Positions 6,170 to 9,803 of a DNA stretch of 9,803 bases are shown here, piece after piece; the first letter of the stretch is position 1; each line of letters starts with the position of its first letter. The stretch spans positions 1 to 9,803 of the forward strand of contig JAKAGL010000066.1 in assembly GCA_021815535.1 (NCBI GenBank), read 5' to 3'. Both the position numbers and the translations under genes were made by a program. Source of the DNA: a bacterium (GTDB lineage: Bacteria; Nitrospinota_A; UBA7883; JACRGQ01). Under the pieces are notes generated by a model that saw only the letters and a program-made list of their open reading frames with translations, searched no databases and was not told where the DNA came from.

Positions 6170-7720
6170 CTGAAAGCGCTGATAATCTCAGAGAAATCGT
6201 TCGAGACCAAACAACTCCGCGAATTCCTGCAAAGCTTCCCGTTCAGGGAATACGACCGCTCCTTCCGCCTGGATTGCTATGAGATGGATTCAGCCAAAGC
6301 CGCACTTGATAAGATCGAAGCCGACGCCCAGAAGGGGGTGTTTTACGATTTTGCGATCTCATCCCACCTGATGAAGAAACTGACCGGCCTACAGTTCGCC
6401 CAACTGCTGGCGCAAAAGAAAAAACTGCCGCCGATGAACATCATTCTGCTGGCTGATGCGATAAATCCCCAATTGAGAGAAGAAGGGGAAAAAATCGGCA
6501 TACAAGCGATACTGCAGAACCCCGTCACCGCGGACCAGTTAAAGGAGGCGTTTGGCAAGATCGCCGTCGACGCCGCGGACAAAGCGGTGCAACAAATGGA
6601 AGCCAACGCCGAAATGGTGAAAATGTCCGGCGACGACAGCGCCGAAGCCTTGAAAAACCTCTGCAACAGCACGGTCGACACGCTGAAGAAATGCCTCGAG
6701 ATGGCCCCTTGGCGGCGCGAGCTGAACAGCCACCTCGCGAGAGTGTATATCGGCGGTGAAAACTATGCCCAAGCCATCCCTATCCTCAAGAACATCATCA
6801 AACTCGATTTCACCGATAAAGACGCGCACCACTCGCTTGCCCTCTGTTACCAGCGGACCGGCAAAAGCCTTGAAGACGCGGAATCCCTGCTGGCGCTCAT
6901 TGAAACGCGCCCCGCCGACGCCGATCTTCATTGCCGCCTCGCACAGGCGTATCTTCTCGAGGAAGGGGGGCTGGAAAAGGCGGAGGCCCATTTCCTCAAA
7001 GCGCTTGAGCTGTACGGGCCAAACGATCCCCCGCGCCAAAAAGCGCGCGCGCATTACGGATTGGCCAAAACCCTCTACCGGAAGGCCGGGGAAAAACCGG
7101 ATTACGGGGCCTGCGCCCCGCCGCTGGCGGAACTCAAGAACGCGTTGCGGCTGGACCCAGTCATGCTGGCCCCTTTCTTCCTGCTGCATACGATCCTCAA
7201 GAACTTCGGCAAGGATGCTGAAGCCGCACTGGCGCTGGAAGCCGCGGGGAAAATAACGCCGGCCGTTCCCGCCGATTGGCTGGAGTGGTTTTTCCACTAC
7301 ATGGATGCGGGGGACATCCCCAAGGCGGAAGATGCGCTGCAAAAAGCGCTGGTGATGGATACCGAGAACCAAGCCGTTTTAGTGCTGGCCGGCGAAGCCT
7401 GGTTCCGCAGGCAGATCTACGATAAAGCAATTGTCCTGTTTGAAAGGGCGATCCAGATAAATCCTTCCGACCCGCGCTTGTACAATTGGTTGGGGATGAG
7501 CCACCGCCGCCTGAAGCAGGGGGCAAAAGCGCTGGAGATCTACAAGAAAGCGCTTATCATGGACCCGGACGATTTCAATCTGCATTACAACCTTGGCCGC
7601 GTCCACTTCATGCTGAAAGACTATGCCAACGCCCGCAAATCGTATGATGAAGCGTTGCGCCTGAACCCCGGCCTGGCCGAAGCCAAAGAAGCGCTGGGCC
7701 AGCTTCCCGCGGCACTCTAG
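6170..7720 (+). CDS. Pseudo-receiver / TPR protein with CTG start
   Basis: 516 aa if started at CTG 6170. The first ATG (6284) would give only 478 aa and remove the first beta strand, KALIIS, of a receiver-like fold. Residues 1-132 follow response-regulator order: KALIISEKS; DFAISSHLMKKLTGLQF at 60-76, aligning with the usual DLVISDxxMPxMxGLEL; IILLADAI at 91-98; and ILQNPVTADQL at 114-124. The phospho-acceptor Asp is Ser65, the acidic pair is Ser7-Glu8, the switch Thr is Ala95 and the Lys of KPF is Asn117, so phosphorylation is not expected. From about 182 to 500 there are roughly eight TPR units, clearest at 401-432 (AIVLFERAIQINPSD), 435-466 and 469-500. No signal peptide or TM segment is seen, so it is presumably a cytosolic scaffold. 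It is divergent from the cyclase. Partner and output are unknown. Confidence 0.85.
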   Translation: MKALIISEKSFETKQLREFLQSFPFREYDRSFRLDCYEMDSAKAALDKIEADAQKGVFYDFAISSHLMKKLTGLQFAQLLAQKKKLPPMNIILLADAINPQLREEGEKIGIQAILQNPVTADQLKEAFGKIAVDAADKAVQQMEANAEMVKMSGDDSAEALKNLCNSTVDTLKKCLEMAPWRRELNSHLARVYIGGENYAQAIPILKNIIKLDFTDKDAHHSLALCYQRTGKSLEDAESLLALIETRPADADLHCRLAQAYLLEEGGLEKAEAHFLKALELYGPNDPPRQKARAHYGLAKTLYRKAGEKPDYGACAPPLAELKNALRLDPVMLAPFFLLHTILKNFGKDAEAALALEAAGKITPAVPADWLEWFFHYMDAGDIPKAEDALQKALVMDTENQAVLVLAGEAWFRRQIYDKAIVLFERAIQINPSDPRLYNWLGMSHRRLKQGAKALEIYKKALIMDPDDFNLHYNLGRVHFMLKDYANARKSYDEALRLNPGLAEAKEALGQLPAAL

Positions 7721-7753
7721 CGGACTCCCCGGAGAGGCGCCCCCGCCTTCATG

Positions 7754-7783
7754 CCCCTTTCTGGGGTGCGGTCAAACCGTTTT
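7754..7783 (+). terminator. Possible terminator after the TPR gene
   Basis: CCCC (7754-7757) pairs with GGGG (7763-7766) around a 5-base loop. A second small hairpin, CGGT (7769-7772) / ACCG (7776-7779), is followed directly by TTTT. Both stems are short, and the second overlaps the stop codon of the convergent radical SAM gene. Only its position in a 51-base convergent gap supports it further. Confidence 0.35.
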
Positions 7784-9139
7784 CAGATAATCGTAGTAGG
7801 CGGCGTTTTCACTTTTCCAGCGGTTCACGAGATAGCGCCCGCCAACCCGGTATTTGATGCGCCAACGCTTATTCAAATCGAGGTTGAACGCGCGGGAGAG
7901 CCGGTAAAAACGCCTCATCTCCTCGATAATGCCATACTGCAATTCGTACGGGGTCATCCGCACGGGCCGTATTACGCAATGCAATCCGTCGTAATGGTCC
8001 CAGTCTTCATGCAGAATCCGTTTTTCGGCGGCCATCTGGCCATGCACCGCCGTGCCGGGAAACGGCGTGAGGGCGAACAGCTGCATGGTATCCAGCCCGG
8101 ATTCGATGGCGAAGGTGGCGGTATCCTTGATGGTCTGGGCCGTGTCGTGGTCGCCCCCCAGCACAAACATGCCGTGGATGCCAATGTTATACCGTTTGAA
8201 ATTCCTGATGGACGCAACTATCTCTTCCACCGTCTGCCCCTTGTCGTAGGCCTTCAGGGTTTCGGGGTTGATCGATTCCATGCCGACGTAGGCGATGCGG
8301 CAATTGGTTCTTTGCAAAAGACCCAGCAATTCTTCATCCCGCGCCGCGTCTATCCTCAGTTGGCATGAATAACGCCGCGGCACCTTGTTTGCGGCGATCA
8401 TGGTTTTCAGCAGGTCCTTTGTCCGGCGCGGATTCGCGGCGAAATTGTCGTCGATAAAATTGATGCTGCGGCCCAGCATGGAAGACATTTCGGCCATCAG
8501 CTGTTCTTTTGTCTTATACCGGTACTTCCGCCCGAAGGTGGTGGTAACACTGCAAAAACTGCAATTGAACGGACACCCGCGCGAGAACATCAGTTGCGCC
8601 GGATACTCCTCCGGCCCCTTGAAACCCTTGCACGACGAAAAATCGGCCTGCGGCATCTCCTCCATGTTCACCTTGGTGACGGAGGAGGGATTTTGCACCA
8701 ACGCGCCGCCGCGCAGATATGAAATGCCCGGCACGTCCGAAACGCCGCCCCCGTTGTTCATCTTCGATACCAATTCCGCGAACGTCGCCTCTCCTTCGCC
8801 GCGCACCACATAGTCGCAGTGCTGCAAGGCCTCCGCCGCCATCGCGCTGGCGTGCGGGCCGCCCATAACAACCAGTTTCCCCCGCCCTTTCAGCAGGCTG
8901 CCCAGACGGTACGCCTCTTTCACGGTGGAAGTGAGCGAGCTGATGCCGATGAGATCAAACGTGCAGAGGTGATCCAGGTCAACCGGCGCCTTTTCCTGGA
9001 AAAAAGTCTCAATCTCGTATCCCAGGCTTTTCATAAGGCCGCTCAGAAACGGCAATCCCAAACGCGGCAGGTACACGCGGCTGAACACATGGGTTTTGAC
9101 CGCTTTGGTTTCCACGAGGGCGATGCTCTTGATCTTCAC
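7772..9139 (-). CDS. B12-binding-domain radical SAM enzyme
   Basis: A 455-aa cytosolic enzyme of the cobalamin-binding radical SAM class, which uses a [4Fe-4S] cluster and S-adenosylmethionine; many members methylate or rearrange unactivated carbons. Residues 1-130 have the Rossmann-like B12-binding fold (LPRLGLPFLSGLMKSLGYE, DLIGISSLTSTV, LVVMGGPHASAMAAEAL, YVVRGEGEATFAELV) without a DxHxxG motif, as is common in the BchE/HpnP-like group. The cluster motif CPFNCSFC has Cys189, Cys193 and Cys196 inside FSRGCPFNCSFCSVTTTFG. SAM-barrel segments follow: INFIDDNF, AYVGMESINPETL and GIHGMFVLGG. The last 100 residues are basic and aromatic (RWRIKYRVGGRYLVNRW). The start is GTG 9139, with AAGGAG at 9151-9146 six bases upstream. 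Neighbours give no clue to the substrate. It could be a lipid, hopanoid or cofactor methylase, but I cannot choose. Confidence 0.93.
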   Translation of the reverse strand: MKIKSIALVETKAVKTHVFSRVYLPRLGLPFLSGLMKSLGYEIETFFQEKAPVDLDHLCTFDLIGISSLTSTVKEAYRLGSLLKGRGKLVVMGGPHASAMAAEALQHCDYVVRGEGEATFAELVSKMNNGGGVSDVPGISYLRGGALVQNPSSVTKVNMEEMPQADFSSCKGFKGPEEYPAQLMFSRGCPFNCSFCSVTTTFGRKYRYKTKEQLMAEMSSMLGRSINFIDDNFAANPRRTKDLLKTMIAANKVPRRYSCQLRIDAARDEELLGLLQRTNCRIAYVGMESINPETLKAYDKGQTVEEIVASIRNFKRYNIGIHGMFVLGGDHDTAQTIKDTATFAIESGLDTMQLFALTPFPGTAVHGQMAAEKRILHEDWDHYDGLHCVIRPVRMTPYELQYGIIEEMRRFYRLSRAFNLDLNKRWRIKYRVGGRYLVNRWKSENAAYYDYLKTV

Positions 9140-9267
9140 TCAACACTCCTTGCACACTGCAACAACGTAACGGTTCCCGATGGATTTTCCACCTTGTAGT
9201 CCCGGGGAAAAACAACTGATCCCAGATGGCGTTAAAAGGTTGGCCTCATTAAAACCTTGCGGAATAG
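9140..9267 (-). other. Leader of the radical SAM gene, about 128 nt
   Basis: If transcription starts near 9267, the untranslated leader is about 128 nt. It contains a perfect 6-bp inverted repeat, AAGGTT / AACCTT (minus strand 9258-9253 and 9241-9236), followed by TT, and a small TGGA-AAA-TCCA hairpin further on. I cannot recognise a cobalamin or SAM riboswitch core in it, and no gene is evident. Confidence 0.35.
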
Positions 9268-9273
9268 AGTGTA

Positions 9274-9303
9274 ATTATACCACGTTTGAAGAAATGATGA
9301 TAA
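9274..9303 (-). promoter_or_regulatory. Extended -10 promoter for the radical SAM gene
   Basis: On the minus strand a perfect TATAAT (9279-9274) is preceded by TGG, forming an extended -10 (TGnTATAAT). A weak -35, TTATCA (9303-9298), lies 18 bases upstream. It is placed between the histidine kinase and radical SAM genes, so the two are probably separate transcription units. Confidence 0.55.
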
Positions 9304-9321
9304 AACAGACGGCATCAGCCG
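9301..9321 (-). terminator. Possible terminator of the histidine kinase gene
   Basis: On the minus strand CGGC-TGAT-GCCG (9321-9310) is followed by TCTGTTTTA (9309-9301). The stem is only four G/C pairs, but it sits about 50 bases after the kinase stop and immediately upstream of the next promoter. Confidence 0.35.
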
Positions 9322-9370
9322 GTAAAACACGCTTTGCCGCTTTCCTTTTCCGTCACGAAGCCCGGATTCA

Positions 9371-9803
9371 TCAAGTACGGGAGCCGACGGGGCGGTAGGG
9401 AATGGTTATGACGAATTCCGAGCCTTTGCCAAACTCCGACTTCACGCTTATATCCCCTCCCATCGCCTGAACCAGTTTTCTGGCAAAGCCGAGGCCCAGC
9501 CCCACGCCGCCGCGCACGCGCGTGGACGAGCCATCCAATTGCCGGAAGGATTCGAATAACTTTCCGCGTTCGTCTTCCTGAATGCCTATCCCTTCGTCCT
9601 TTACGTGAAAGAGGATATCGGTCCCGATCCTCGATACGGTTACCTGTATGGTTCCCGCCGTGCTGAACTTAATGGCGTTTTGCACCAGATTGCCCAGCGC
9701 CTTCTCCAGCCATTTACGGTCGCCTATGAACAGCAGATCGTTCGGGCGGAAATCGGATGCGTTATCGGAAAAAGCCAGCCCTTTCATCATCGCCGCATCC
9801 CGG
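9371..9803 (-). CDS. Sensor histidine kinase, C-terminal ATPase part (5' end outside window)
   Basis: The last 143 residues of a two-component or hybrid-type sensor kinase. The frame is open to the right edge, so the sensor and the phospho-acceptor His (DHp) region are not seen. The visible part is a nearly whole HATPase_c domain: the N box in LGNLVQNAIKFS, the G1 box in VKDEGIGIQEDE, the F box in LFESFRQLDGSS, the G2 box in GGVGLGLGFARKLVQAMGG, and the closing strand GSEFVITIPY. All ATP-binding boxes are intact, so it should bind ATP. The F and G2 boxes read as in the HPK1-type kinases common in hybrid sensors. The protein ends with no receiver domain attached. No response regulator lies downstream within the window, so its partner is either upstream or elsewhere. 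Confidence 0.92.
   Translation of the reverse strand, partial: RDAAMMKGLAFSDNASDFRPNDLLFIGDRKWLEKALGNLVQNAIKFSTAGTIQVTVSRIGTDILFHVKDEGIGIQEDERGKLFESFRQLDGSSTRVRGGVGLGLGFARKLVQAMGGDISVKSEFGKGSEFVITIPYRPVGSRT

Noticed and set aside
6539..7372. 277-aa antisense frame opposite the TPR gene
   Set aside because: The opposite strand encodes well-formed TPR repeats. The antisense translation is low-complexity and has no motif.
9009..9215. 68-aa minus-strand frame overlapping the radical SAM start
   Set aside because: It overlaps the well-supported GTG start and B12-binding region in another frame, and has no ribosome site or domain of its own.
9140..9267. Cobalamin riboswitch before the B12 radical SAM gene
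   Set aside because: The leader is shorter than usual for that class and I could not find its conserved core, so it is not annotated as one.

Overview
This is a moderately GC-rich bacterial chromosome segment, densely coded and without transposases, phage genes, CRISPR arrays or RNA genes that I can see. The combination of a FYDLN-type acidic zinc-ribbon protein behind guaBA, a CHASE2 adenylate cyclase, a receiver-like/TPR protein and a B12-binding radical SAM enzyme suits a deltaproteobacteria-like or Nitrospinota-like Gram-negative lineage. That placement is inference and the taxonomy is not fixed by the sequence.

Layout, left to right. (1) 1-2718, plus strand: the 3' end of guaB (IMP dehydrogenase), guaA (GMP synthase) overlapping it by one base, and a small FYDLN-family zinc-ribbon/acidic-tail protein 13 bases further on. 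This is a purine (GMP) operon with an unexplained small passenger, closed by a probable terminator. (2) 2719-3198, plus: an AT-rich gap with a good sigma70-like promoter (TTGACT-16-TAGAAT) driving a small basic orphan protein of 86 aa with a possible helix-turn-helix. (3) 3227-6045, minus: a 748-aa CHASE2 / three-TM / class III adenylate cyclase, followed by a 163-aa stand-alone cyclic-nucleotide-binding domain with no output domain. The small gene also has its own promoter (TTGCAA-18-TATAAT) between the two. (4) 6170-7720, plus: divergent from the cyclase, a 516-aa protein made of a degenerate receiver-like domain and TPR repeats. Its real start appears to be a CTG codon with a good Shine-Dalgarno. 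The first ATG would cut off 38 residues. (5) 7772-9139, minus: a B12-binding-fold radical SAM enzyme starting at GTG, convergent with the TPR gene, with an extended -10 promoter and a leader of about 130 nt. (6) 9371-9803, minus: the C-terminal ATPase half of a sensor histidine kinase that runs off the right edge.

How they may work together: guaB and guaA convert IMP to XMP to GMP. The cyclase (a periplasmic CHASE2 sensor making cAMP) and the CNB-only protein look like a source/receiver pair for a cyclic nucleotide, with the receiver acting by protein contact rather than DNA binding. The divergent pseudo-receiver/TPR protein shares the cyclase's upstream region, in which inverted motifs can be seen, and might be a scaffold in the same circuit. 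The last link is only contextual. Most of the window is otherwise ordinary. The most unusual points are the CTG start with the hidden pseudo-receiver and the cyclase/CNB pairing.
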